Shown in pieces: positions 8,941 through 15,481 of a DNA stretch of 64,000 nucleotides. How positions within the stretch are numbered: position 1 is the stretch's first letter; each line of letters begins with the position of its first letter. The position numbers were made by a program, and so were the translations under genes. The DNA is from UBA9337 sp038331135 (GTDB lineage: Bacteria > Patescibacteriota > Minisyncoccia > Moranbacterales > UBA9337), in contig JBBQOS010000001.1 of the NCBI GenBank assembly GCA_038331135.1, forward strand, positions 22,981 through 86,980, read 5' to 3'. Below the pieces are notes generated by a model, which was given only the letters and a program-made list of their open reading frames with translations, was not told where the DNA came from and did not search any database.

Positions 8941-9062
8941 AAATCTCTTTGCGGTCCTGAAAGCTATTCACTTTCAGCTCTCCCGACTGAGCTTCTCAAA
9001 TACTAAGATGCTAAATTTCTAAAACAAAAAACACTAACCAAAAGATTAGTGAATTTAATATG

Positions 9063-9135
9063 TGCGCCGTGGGGGATTCGAACCCTCGACCATCAGCTTA
9101 AAAGGCTGTTGCTCTACCAACTGAGCTAACGGCGC
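9063..9135 (-). tRNA. tRNA-Lys (anticodon TTT)
   Basis: A 73-nt cloverleaf. The acceptor GCGCCGT pairs with ACGGCGC, the D-arm has AGTTGGTAGA, and the anticodon stem CAGC/GCTG holds loop CTTTTAA with anticodon TTT. The T-arm has GGTTCGAATC. The discriminator is A and CCA is not encoded. Confidence 0.93.
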
Positions 9136-9421
9136 ATATTGCATATTTAGAAAAATAAAATATTCCCCAATGCTGGGTTTATTTATTTCTTATACTTTAT
9201 ATTAATTTTAAGCAAATATAGAATACTATAAAATTATAGCTTTTTCAAAATAAAAGTCAACCCCGCCAGAGATGAAAATGCTTAAATTAGTTACTTCCCT
9301 CTCGAACTGAGGCTAAATCAGCTTTTAAACACACGAACTATTGATTTTAATTAACCAGCATGCTATTATTTTTAGGTATTGTTTTTGATTATGTTTTCAG
9401 AAAAGCAGAAGTCTATAGAGT

Positions 9422-9493
9422 GGCGATCATAGTTCAGTGGTAGAACATCGGTTTGTGGTACCGAGTATCAGGGTCCGATTCCCTGTGATCGCC
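9422..9493 (+). tRNA. tRNA-His (anticodon GTG)
   Basis: The acceptor GCGATCA pairs with TGATCGC. An extra encoded G at 9422 pairs with C at 9493, which is the G-1:C73 identity pair specific to tRNA-His. The D stem is GTTC/GAAC, the anticodon loop is TTGTGGT, and the T-arm has GGTCCGATTC. CCA is not encoded. Confidence 0.92.
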
Positions 9494-9534
9494 CCTTTGT
9501 AGATTTCAAATAAAAATTATTTAATTAAAAATAA

Positions 9535-9711
9535 GCTCTTGTGGTGAAATAGATATCACACTTGGCGGAGTTTATCCCGCTTAACGTGCGCCCATAGCTC
9601 AACGGATAGAGTGTCTGGCTTCGGACCAGAAGGTTCTAGGTTCGAGTCCTAGTGGGCGCACATTGTGCGGGAGACCAAGCGTTTCAGGTTCGATTCCTGG
9701 CAAGAGCACCA
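9535..9711 (+). pseudogene. tRNA-like gene interrupted in its anticodon loop by a complete tRNA-Arg
   Basis: The 5' half (9535-9565) has acceptor GCTCTTG, TG at positions 8-9, a 3-bp D stem GTG/CAC with a 10-nt loop, one linker A, and anticodon-stem strand CTTGG. The 3' half (9675-9711) has the matching CCAAG, a 4-nt variable loop, a T-arm CAGG-TTCGATT-CCTG, acceptor CAAGAGC that pairs perfectly with GCTCTTG, discriminator A and an encoded CCA. The 109 nt between the halves contain the whole tRNA-Arg plus a TCCCGC (9575-9580)/GCGGGA (9668-9673) stem. The 5-bp word GTGCG occurs on both sides of the tRNA-Arg body (9586-9590 and 9665-9669). The nucleotides after CTTGG do not give a U33, so no anticodon can be assigned. 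It may be a dead gene, an intron-bearing gene or an integration scar. Confidence 0.6.
9588..9660 (+). tRNA. tRNA-Arg (anticodon TCG), nested in another tRNA-like gene
   Basis: A complete cloverleaf. The acceptor GCGCCCA pairs with TGGGCGC, the D-arm is GCTCAACGGATAGAGT, the anticodon stem TCTGG/CCAGA has loop CTTCGGA, and the T-arm is CTAGG/CCTAG with TTCGAGT. The discriminator is A and no CCA follows. The acceptor helix can be extended by GT/AC outside position 1. It lies wholly between the two halves of the tRNA-like element at 9535-9711. Confidence 0.92.
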
Positions 9712-9756
9712 ACAACGAACTATTTGAAAAAGGAAAGGGTGTTTTTCTTTCGAGGT

Positions 9757-10020
9757 TCTGCCCGTAAAGATATTCGGGCAGTGTGGCAGGGCGAAATGCG
9801 GACTCGGTTTTGCGAAGCTATTTTCTGGGGAAAGGATTTGGCAAAACCTCGGCTGATTTTTGGTGGTGGTTTCCCGCCCGCAGAAAAGGGTCTGGGGAAT
9901 GAATGCGGGCGGGGCTTGTGTTAACTACAAAATCATGGTAGGGTAGCTTCAGAAGAAATCCTTTGGATTTCTCGAAAATTGTACATTCACAAACTAAACA
10001 AGGAGACGACAATGGAAACA
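9757..10020 (+). repeat. Left copy of the island inverted repeat (hairpins, promoter, leader of trpS)
   Basis: This segment matches the reverse complement of 15085-15362 over nearly its whole length, with scattered substitutions and one poorly matching patch near 9856-9872. In order it holds a CTGCCCG/CGGGCAG hairpin, a CAAAACC-rich block, a 10-bp GC-rich hairpin (CCCGCCCGCA/TGCGGGCGGG), a promoter, a GAAATCC-TTT-GGATTTC hairpin, and the SD AAGGAGACGA. The match continues through the first codons of trpS (METx). Confidence 0.9.
9916..9944 (+). promoter_or_regulatory. Putative promoter of trpS in the duplicated leader
   Basis: TTGTGT (9916-9921) and TAGGGT (9939-9944) are separated by 17 bp. 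The same two boxes with the same spacing are kept in the inverted copy upstream of ybaK. The -10 box is weak, so other starts are possible. Confidence 0.4.
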
Positions 10021-11004
10021 GTTCTATCAGGAATCCGCGCCACGGGGCGCCTACATTTTGGCAACTTTCTTGGAGCCGTGCAAAACTTCGTGAAGTTCCA
10101 ACAACCCGGCAATACCTGCCTCTACTTCATCGCCGATTGGCACACACTGACAACACTCGAAAATCCAGAAGATCTTCGAGGTAATCTGGTTGAGATTGTG
10201 AAAGATTACATTGCCGCTGGTCTCGATCCAGAGCAATCAATCATTTACGCTCAGTCAAGTGTGCCGGAAATCTCCGAACTGTGTCTGTATCTTTCCATGA
10301 TTCAGCCAATTGGTGAGCTTGAACGCGTTCCGACATTCAAAGATTTGATTCGTAAGAATCCAGACAACGTGAATCTTGGGCTCGTGACCTATCCCGTTCT
10401 TATGGCGGCAGATATTCTCGGTCCTAAAGCGACACTCGTGCCGGTTGGCGAGGATCAGATTCCAAATGTTGAAATGGCGCGCAATCTCGCGAACAGATTC
10501 AACAAACGTTTTGGAAACACCTTCGTCATCCCCGAGATGATGGCGCAAATGATAAAAGTGCCAGGGCTTGACGGCGCAAAGATGGGAAAATCGGAAGCGG
10601 ACAACGCTATCGACATCAATGTCTCTATTGAAGCAATCCGCGACCAGTATCTGAAGAAGGGAATTACGGATCCACAACGTCTCCGAGTTACTGATCCCGG
10701 CGATCCATACAATCGTTGCCAGTCTGTGTACCCTGTGCACGAACTGGTGACGAATGGCGAGACAACAACTCGAGAGATTGCCAATCTCTGCATCTCGGCT
10801 CAAATCGGCTGTGTTGCCTGTAAGCATCGTTTGGTTGATGGCATCGCAAAGATTCTGGAACCCTTTCAGGAAAAACGTGCCGGTCTCGTCAACCAAAATG
10901 ATTACGTCAAAGATGTACTTCATGAGGGTGGCAAGAAAGCTCGCGTCAGAATCAAGGCAACCACCGAGCTTGTTCGAGAGAGAATGGGCATTGTTCTCTA
11001 TTAA
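10012..11004 (+). CDS. trpS: Tryptophanyl-tRNA synthetase (island copy)
   Basis: A 330-residue class Ic synthetase that charges tRNA-Trp. The start at 10012 is chosen over the longer in-frame ORF because an AGGAG box lies 6 nt upstream and METVLSGIRATGRLHFGNFL matches the family N terminus. The HIGH motif is HFGN, the KMSKS loop reads KMGKS (in DGAKMGKSEADNAI), and PVGEDQIPNVEMARNLA matches the conserved ATP/Trp-site helix. The C-terminal GCVACKHRL block is typical of the TrpS2-like branch. Composition differs from neighbours. A chromosomal trpS elsewhere is expected but not visible. The gene ends at a strong terminator, so it is monocistronic. A second TrpRS can give drug resistance or supply charged tRNA to a special pathway; which applies here is unknown. 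Confidence 0.93.
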   Translation: METVLSGIRATGRLHFGNFLGAVQNFVKFQQPGNTCLYFIADWHTLTTLENPEDLRGNLVEIVKDYIAAGLDPEQSIIYAQSSVPEISELCLYLSMIQPIGELERVPTFKDLIRKNPDNVNLGLVTYPVLMAADILGPKATLVPVGEDQIPNVEMARNLANRFNKRFGNTFVIPEMMAQMIKVPGLDGAKMGKSEADNAIDINVSIEAIRDQYLKKGITDPQRLRVTDPGDPYNRCQSVYPVHELVTNGETTTREIANLCISAQIGCVACKHRLVDGIAKILEPFQEKRAGLVNQNDYVKDVLHEGGKKARVRIKATTELVRERMGIVLY

Positions 11005-11020
11005 GATCGAGTATACTTAA

Positions 11021-11060
11021 TGGGCACCTAAAACCGCAAGATTTTAGGTGCCCATTTTTT
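11021..11060 (+). terminator. Rho-independent terminator of trpS
   Basis: A perfect 12-bp stem (GGGCACCTAAAA at 11022-11033, complement at 11042-11053) with loop CCGCAAGA is followed by ATTTTTT. Confidence 0.92.
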
Positions 11061-11063
11061 AAT

Positions 11064-11093
11064 TTGACAACGATAGCCTAACCATGATAAGCT
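11064..11093 (+). promoter_or_regulatory. Candidate promoter of the T-box operon
   Basis: A perfect TTGACA at 11064-11069 is followed after 18 bp by TAAGCT. It overlaps an 11-bp hairpin (CCTAACCATGA 11077-11087, complement 11097-11107) that could be an operator or a leftover terminator. Start site not certain. Confidence 0.4.
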
Positions 11094-11099
11094 TACTCA

Positions 11100-11385
11100 T
11101 GGTTAGGTTGCTGTACATTTATAGATACTAAAACTCACATCTGGTTCCCTTGATTAATCAAGGGGTTGGGGCTAGATAGTTTCGCGATATACTATCCGAG
11201 ACAAAGTGGTCTTTGCATAAGTGAAGACTCGGCATTCCTCCGTAATCATAGGAAAAACCGAAATCGGCTGAAAAGCATAGAGTCGGTATGAGTCCCGAGA
11301 GTAATCAAGGGAGAAGTAAGGTGGCACCGCGGAAATCCGCCCTTACGATATGAGCAATTTTGCTTGTATCGCAAGGGCGGTTTTT
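11100..11385 (+). promoter_or_regulatory. T-box riboswitch leader with intrinsic terminator
   Basis: The hallmark T-box sequence AAGGTGGCACCGCG lies at 11318-11331. It is followed by a terminator hairpin whose 5' arm CCGCCCTT (11337-11344) pairs with AAGGGCGG (11373-11380), with an inner CGATA/TATCG stem and a T-run at 11381-11385. The T-box can pair with the same CCGCCCTT arm to form the antiterminator, so uncharged tRNA would switch the downstream operon on. Upstream are a perfect palindrome at 11147-11164, a TAATCAAGGG (11302-11311) that can pair with its first half, and a CCGAG/CTCGG helix with a choice of two CCGAG partners. I could not place Stem I or the specifier codon, so the sensed tRNA is open. 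Confidence 0.9.
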
Positions 11386-11414
11386 CATTTATTAACTCTT
11401 AAAACAACATTACT

Positions 11415-12479
11415 ATGAGTAAAGACAATCACTGCTACAAAGAACCAAATATAGAAACAAATATGTTTGAGGTTCAACAAACAAATAAACATGAGAAATT
11501 GATTTTTGGATCAGACGCAAAGTCTGGTCTGAAAATTATTCTCGCCATTCATAATACTACCTTAGGGCCAAGTACCGGTGGTACACGAATGGCACTCGTC
11601 CCAGAAAAAACAGCTATTGATGAAGCTCTCCGTCTTTCGTATGCAATGACATTTAAATGCGCGATTATGGATGAACCTTTCGGTGGTTCAAAAGCTGTTA
11701 TTATTGGTGATCCATCAAAACCAAAATCAAAAGAATTTCTCCACGCTCTTGGTGATTTTATTGAATCACTCGGCGGAGCATTCCTGACTGGTGTAGATAT
11801 GGGTCTTTCGTTAGAGGATGCAAAAATTATCGGCGAGCGGACAAAATATATTTTTAACTCCCAAGGTTCTTCTGGTGTTACTACTGCCCATGGCGTTTTC
11901 AAGGGTATTAAGGAAACGGTCTCTTATGTGTTACATAAAAACAGACTAAAGGATGTACGTATCGCGGTCCAAGGACTTGGGGCTGTCGGCGGTACGCTTG
12001 TTGAACTACTCTTTGCTGAAGGTGCGAGGGTTTTTGTTTCAGATATTGATCCTAAAATGACAGAGAAGTATAAAATGATGGCAACCGTTGTTGATAATGA
12101 TACGATACACAGTATTGATTGTGATGTATTTGCGCCTTGTGCTGTTGGAGAAATTGTCAATGATAAAAGCATCAAGGAATTTCGGTGTAAGATTATTGCT
12201 GGAGGTGCCAACAATCAATTAAAAGACGAAACCAAACATGCCAAGGAATTACACTCTATGGGAATCCTTCATGCTCCAGATTTTGTAATTAATGGTGGTG
12301 GTGTATGCCATGGTATGTGTGAAGTAAAAGGAATTGATGTGTCCAACGCTCTTAAAAAGACAGATATTATCCCAAGTATATTGCGTACCATTTATGATCG
12401 GTCAAAGCAAACAAATACACCACCGCTCCATATAGCCTATGAAATAGCCTATGAAAAACTCAAAGTCACCAAAAAATAA
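11415..12479 (+). CDS. Leu/Phe/Val/Trp-dehydrogenase family oxidoreductase (NAD-dependent)
   Basis: A 354-residue member of the Glu/Leu/Phe/Val dehydrogenase family, which reversibly deaminates an L-amino acid to its 2-oxo acid. Family blocks are IHNTTLGPSTGGTRMA (about 50), the lysine-bearing FGGSKAVIIGDP (about 94), TGVDMG, the Rossmann motif VQGLGAVGGTL (about 190), DVFAPCAVGEIVN (about 242), GGANNQL and the C-terminal APDFVINGGGV. This matches the branched-chain/aromatic branch, not glutamate dehydrogenase. Tryptophan dehydrogenases such as ScyB also fall here, so substrate cannot be chosen. No good SD precedes ATG 11415; ATG 11463 is an alternative. It overlaps the aminotransferase gene by 29 bp and is controlled by the T-box upstream. 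Confidence 0.85.
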   Translation: MSKDNHCYKEPNIETNMFEVQQTNKHEKLIFGSDAKSGLKIILAIHNTTLGPSTGGTRMALVPEKTAIDEALRLSYAMTFKCAIMDEPFGGSKAVIIGDPSKPKSKEFLHALGDFIESLGGAFLTGVDMGLSLEDAKIIGERTKYIFNSQGSSGVTTAHGVFKGIKETVSYVLHKNRLKDVRIAVQGLGAVGGTLVELLFAEGARVFVSDIDPKMTEKYKMMATVVDNDTIHSIDCDVFAPCAVGEIVNDKSIKEFRCKIIAGGANNQLKDETKHAKELHSMGILHAPDFVINGGGVCHGMCEVKGIDVSNALKKTDIIPSILRTIYDRSKQTNTPPLHIAYEIAYEKLKVTKK

Positions 12480-13584
12480 TCCGATTTCAGATCGAGTTAA
12501 AAACATACAATACTCGGCAATCAGAAAAAGTTTTACCACCGGATCGAGTAAAAATATCATAAATGCGACCATCGGTCGTCCTGATTTTGATGTGTCGAGT
12601 GAAGTCAAAGAACAAGCAAAATTACATATTGATCTCGGACATAATGCATATACGGAAACAAAAGGTGTGTTGTCTCTACGACAAGCAATATCCGAATATT
12701 TACGAAAAAAGAATATCAGCCGCACCGCAGATGAAATCATTGTTACATCCGGTACAACCTCTGCAATTTTTATGGTGATATCCTCTCTCGTTAATCCCGA
12801 TGATGAAGTGATTATTTTTGAACCATATTTCGTAGCGTATCCTGAAGTAATAAAAATGGTTGGCGGCAAATGCATCATTCTAAAAACGACTTCTGATTTT
12901 CACCCAGACATCGCGTTGTTAGAAAAAACTGTTACAAAAAAGACAAAATTGATAATTATAAATAGTCCAAACAATCCTACCGGTGCGGTGTACTCGTCAG
13001 AAACAATAAATCATATTGTGCGTATTGCGAAGAAAGTAGGTGCGTACATTCTTTCGGACGAAATTTATCACGATTTCATATATGGTGAGACTCCATATTA
13101 TTCGCCCGCCGAAATATATAGCAAAGCGATAATCGTTGACGGTCTTTCAAAATCAAAAGGTATGTCCGGCTGGAGAATAGGGTTTGTGGCAGGTCCTAAG
13201 AATATTATTGACGCTGTTGAAAAATTGCAACAGTTTACTTCAGTGTGTGCTCCTGCCCCGCTCCAGCATGCTTCAATCTTAGCTTTTACTGACCCGCTCG
13301 CCCCAAGTTACCTAGAAAAATACAAACAGAAAAGAAATTTGCTTATTGAAGGAATCAAGAATGAATATCAGGTAATAATACCCACTGGAGCTTTTTACCT
13401 ATTTTTAGAAACACCAATTTCTGCTGATAGATTTACAGCTATTTTGGCAAAAAAAGGACTAGCCGTGGTACCGGGTAGTGCGTTTGGTAACTACAAAAAC
13501 TTTATTAGAATTTCGTATGCAGTCAGTGATAAAGAGATTGCACAAATGATTAAAATACTAAAAGATGCTGTTAAAGAAAAATGA
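12451..13584 (+). CDS. PLP-dependent class I/II aminotransferase
   Basis: A 377-residue fold-type I aminotransferase of the AspC/AraT group. Motifs are IGRPDFDV (substrate loop, about 42), TSGTTSAIF (PLP phosphate, about 100), NSPNNPTGAVYS (about 172), SDEIYHDFIYG (Asp/Tyr around the PLP ring), the Schiff-base lysine in SKSKGMSGWRIGF (about 233) and the arginine in FIRISYAVS near the C terminus. It moves an amino group between an amino acid and a 2-oxo acid. Its start lies inside the dehydrogenase gene, so translation is coupled. Together they would cycle an amino acid with its 2-oxo acid, with the dehydrogenase fixing or releasing ammonia. Substrate not determinable; aromatic or branched-chain is plausible. 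Confidence 0.88.
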   Translation: MKNSKSPKNNPISDRVKNIQYSAIRKSFTTGSSKNIINATIGRPDFDVSSEVKEQAKLHIDLGHNAYTETKGVLSLRQAISEYLRKKNISRTADEIIVTSGTTSAIFMVISSLVNPDDEVIIFEPYFVAYPEVIKMVGGKCIILKTTSDFHPDIALLEKTVTKKTKLIIINSPNNPTGAVYSSETINHIVRIAKKVGAYILSDEIYHDFIYGETPYYSPAEIYSKAIIVDGLSKSKGMSGWRIGFVAGPKNIIDAVEKLQQFTSVCAPAPLQHASILAFTDPLAPSYLEKYKQKRNLLIEGIKNEYQVIIPTGAFYLFLETPISADRFTAILAKKGLAVVPGSAFGNYKNFIRISYAVSDKEIAQMIKILKDAVKEK

Positions 13585-13616
13585 CGCCATACTCGAAAGT
13601 ACAGCGTCATTAAGTT
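13580..13616 (+). terminator. Hairpin terminator between converging island operons
   Basis: ATGACGC (13581-13587, containing the aminotransferase stop) pairs with GCGTCAT (13604-13610), followed by TAAGTTTT. It lies 16 bp before the end of the convergent methyltransferase gene and may serve both. Confidence 0.65.
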
Positions 13617-13631
13617 TTACTAGTAGTGCGT

Positions 13632-14594
13632 TCAAGAGATGATTCCCTTGATTGCATGGAGCGTATCATGTTGGCTCTGTGGAAGCACATTGCCAATCAC
13701 GTTGTTGAGAACAGTCACGACACCTTGCAGTTTGACACCGATTGGCTCCACGATGAGCGCCATACCCTTGGCAAAATACTTGGTGCTGATCAAAAATTTC
13801 TCAGGACCAAAAACATTTTGAACAAGTTTATGAATTCCGTTCGGCGTATACCAATGAGACAGGAAGAATCCATCTCTACCTTGTGTCTGCCCAACAATCT
13901 GAAGGGCCGAGATAGATGGAATTGAGCCACTGGAAACCTGCCTTTGTATTGCCGAAAGAGAATCCCTCACAGCATTCTTCGTGGTTTCCTCGTCGAAAGT
14001 CGAGACCTTGGCTCGAACACCTATCGATAGGAGCTCTCTCTTTACCGAGAATCCTATCCAATCGAACAAGAATTCTTCGCCGAGAATCCGACCGTTCCGA
14101 AGATACTCGTCGTATCCACAGAACGGATATCCGGATTCCGGTTCAGCTTTGAAGAAGCTCTGACAGTTGTAGACCCCTATAATGAGGCGCCGGGGCTTAC
14201 TCGCGATCTGCTGGCAAATGACGGAAATCTCACCCGGCAAGAATGTCATCTCCACACCATGGTCGATGAACGGCTTGAGGATGGAAGACCTTGCCCGTTC
14301 GACTTGTTTAGGTGCAAGGTCGTTGAATACAACCTTGGAAACATACACCCCTATTCGGGAGAACATGTCCTCAAGAATCACCTTTGGATCACGACAACCG
14401 ACGGCTCCGCCGAGTGTGATGATATCTTCGCAATCGATTTCTCGATACGCCGCAAGAGTAGCATCCAATTCCCCTTGGTTATCCGTCGTCATCTCTTCCG
14501 TTTCGTACGTACTGGACTGAGCGTCCCAGAAAGCCTTTTGGCCTTCGACTGTGAGGTTTGGCTTTTGCCAACCATCTTCTCTTGACTTACTCAT
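13632..14594 (-). CDS. SAM-dependent methyltransferase-like protein (class I fold), uncertain
   Basis: A 320-residue protein. After a FWDAQSSTYETEEMTTDN segment typical of class I methyltransferase entry helices come a motif-I-like strand IITLGGAVGCRDP (about 58) and an acidic motif-II-like VVFNDLAPKQVERAR (about 88). The strand RRLIIGVYNCQSFF follows (about 133). The glycine-rich loop is unusual (GGAVGCRD instead of GxGxG), so activity is not certain. It starts within the end of the ybaK gene (8-bp overlap, ATG inside AATGAGTAA) with its own GGAG box, so the two are made together. Base composition is richer in G+C than the host. I cannot name a substrate; a small molecule or an aminoacyl/peptidyl product is possible given the neighbours. 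Confidence 0.55.
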   Translation of the reverse strand: MSKSREDGWQKPNLTVEGQKAFWDAQSSTYETEEMTTDNQGELDATLAAYREIDCEDIITLGGAVGCRDPKVILEDMFSRIGVYVSKVVFNDLAPKQVERARSSILKPFIDHGVEMTFLPGEISVICQQIASKPRRLIIGVYNCQSFFKAEPESGYPFCGYDEYLRNGRILGEEFLFDWIGFSVKRELLSIGVRAKVSTFDEETTKNAVRDSLSAIQRQVSSGSIPSISALQIVGQTQGRDGFFLSHWYTPNGIHKLVQNVFGPEKFLISTKYFAKGMALIVEPIGVKLQGVVTVLNNVIGNVLPQSQHDTLHAIKGIIS

Positions 14595-15093
14595 TTGAAT
14601 CTCCTTTGGTTTGAGTGTTTGATGTGGTTTGAGAGATATCTGCGATTATTGCCCCAATGGCTTTCACCATTTCCTCGGGATCAATCACAATTGTTTTCCG
14701 CGGATCACTAGATCCGCAGTAAACCGTTCGTTGTCTGAGTAGCACCGCGTCCACAATGATATTCTGAAAGAACTCATGAAAGGGACACATATCCCCCGAG
14801 TTCAATCCAAGTTTTTTGGTGATTTCTGGTCCAGCGAACTTCACTGTTTTTTCCGATACGCCGAGAATAGCAGCGACCTTTGAGAAGTCGACTCTATTCA
14901 TGCCGGGCAGGATAGTGGCAATCAAACCTATATCCTTTTGAGATAAGAGCAAGGTCTTTGCCATCAAGTCAGTGGATATATCCAAAGTGCGAACAACATC
15001 ACCAATCGTAATGACAGGATCATGCTCAATCACTCTCGGCGAATACCCAGAACTCTTAAGCTTCTGTATGATTTTTTCTGTCTGTGTTTCCAT
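14587..15093 (-). CDS. YbaK/ProX-type aminoacyl-tRNA deacylase
   Basis: A 168-residue stand-alone YbaK domain, normal length for the family. The start at 15093 is set by AAGGAGACGA just upstream, as in trpS. Family blocks are SPRVIEHDPVITIGDVVRTL, the catalytic-lysine strand AKTLLLS, LIATILPGMNRVDFSKVAAILG, the FAGPEITKKLGLNSGDMCPF loop, VDAVLL and a C-terminal KTIVIDPEEMVKAI. Known members hydrolyse wrongly charged tRNA such as Cys-tRNA-Pro or Ala-tRNA-Pro. This one is translationally coupled to a methyltransferase-like gene and shares its leader with trpS. The ProRS at 60581 lacks the usual editing insertion, so trans-editing is a possible role; a role on a product of the island is another. 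Confidence 0.85.
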   Translation of the reverse strand: METQTEKIIQKLKSSGYSPRVIEHDPVITIGDVVRTLDISTDLMAKTLLLSQKDIGLIATILPGMNRVDFSKVAAILGVSEKTVKFAGPEITKKLGLNSGDMCPFHEFFQNIIVDAVLLRQRTVYCGSSDPRKTIVIDPEEMVKAIGAIIADISQTTSNTQTKGDSNE

Positions 15094-15160
15094 TATCGTC
15101 TCCTTGTTTAGTTTGTGAATGTACAATTTTCGAGAAATCCAAAGGATTTCTTCTGAATCT

Positions 15161-15189
15161 ACCCTACCATGATTTTGTAGTTAACACAA
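15161..15189 (-). promoter_or_regulatory. Putative promoter of ybaK-methyltransferase in the duplicated leader
   Basis: On the minus strand TTGTGT (15189-15184) and TAGGGT (15166-15161) are 17 bp apart, identical to the boxes before trpS. Confidence 0.4.
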
Positions 15190-15319
15190 GCCCCGCCCGC
15201 ATCCATCCCCCAGACCCCTTTCTGCGGGCGGACAAAATGCAAAAAACAAAAGTCAGTCGAGGTTTTGCGAATCCTTCCCCCAGAAAATAGTTTCGCAAAA
15301 CTGAGTCCGAATTGCATTT

Positions 15320-15361
15320 GCACTCCGCCTGTCCGAATATTTTTTCGGGCAGACGGAGTGC
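15320..15361. repeat. Long GC-rich hairpin at the outer end of the right repeat
   Basis: The arms GCACTCCG...CCGAA and TTCGG...CGGAGTGC give about 18 bp with one mismatch and one G-T pair around a TATTTT loop. Confidence 0.7.
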
Positions 15362-15389
15362 GTATGTGTTCCCCCGCACTTCTGCTTCA

Positions 15390-15425
15390 GCTGAAGCACC
15401 ACGCTTCGCGTAGTGGCGCTTCAGC
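15390..15425. repeat. GC-rich hairpin
   Basis: GCTGAAGC (15390-15397) pairs with GCTTCAGC (15418-15425), extended by CCAC/GTGG inside. It is next to the previous hairpin, in a G+C-rich patch unlike the host DNA that marks the island edge. Confidence 0.6.
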
Positions 15426-15453
15426 GCGCGGGGGACGCTTTACATTACAGATT

Positions 15454-15481
15454 TTGAAAATAGGTTCTAACTTGGTACAAT
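15454..15481 (+). promoter_or_regulatory. Orphan promoter reading out of the island edge
   Basis: TTGAAA (15454-15459) and TACAAT (15476-15481) with a 16-bp spacer point to the right. The only thing downstream is the terminator hairpin at 15510-15538, so any transcript would be about 50 nt. Confidence 0.35.

Larger units (their letters stand above)
8475..9062. other. 588-bp non-coding spacer with two perfect dyads and a 12-bp tandem repeat
   Basis: I see no credible gene between the lipoprotein start and tRNA-Lys. The spacer holds the two perfect hairpins and the tandem repeat listed separately. The rest is A/T-rich with stop codons in all frames. Confidence 0.7.
15085..15362 (-). repeat. 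Right copy of the island inverted repeat (leader of ybaK)
   Basis: This is the reverse complement of the left copy at 9757-10020: same GC-rich hairpin, same promoter boxes, same GAAATCC-TTT-GGATTTC hairpin, same AAGGAGACGA box and the first codons METx. The outer end differs by an added CACTCCG/CGGAGTG extension of the CGGGCAG hairpin. Confidence 0.9.

Noticed and set aside
9566..9674. Group I intron in the tRNA anticodon loop
   Set aside because: Only 109 nt, most of it a complete tRNA-Arg; far too short and without P/Q/R/S core elements.
9652..9924. Plus-strand ORF of 90 codons between tRNA-Arg and trpS
   Set aside because: It runs through the tRNA 3' half and the non-coding hairpin leader that is duplicated in inverted form; no protein-like features.
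9979..10011. Upstream start for trpS (and the matching one for ybaK) giving MYIHKLNKET
   Set aside because: The same extension occurs in front of two unrelated proteins because the leader is duplicated. The SD and family N termini fix the starts at 10012 and 15093.
10255..10923. Long minus-strand ORFs inside trpS and other island genes
   Set aside because: They are antisense shadows caused by the higher G+C content of the island.
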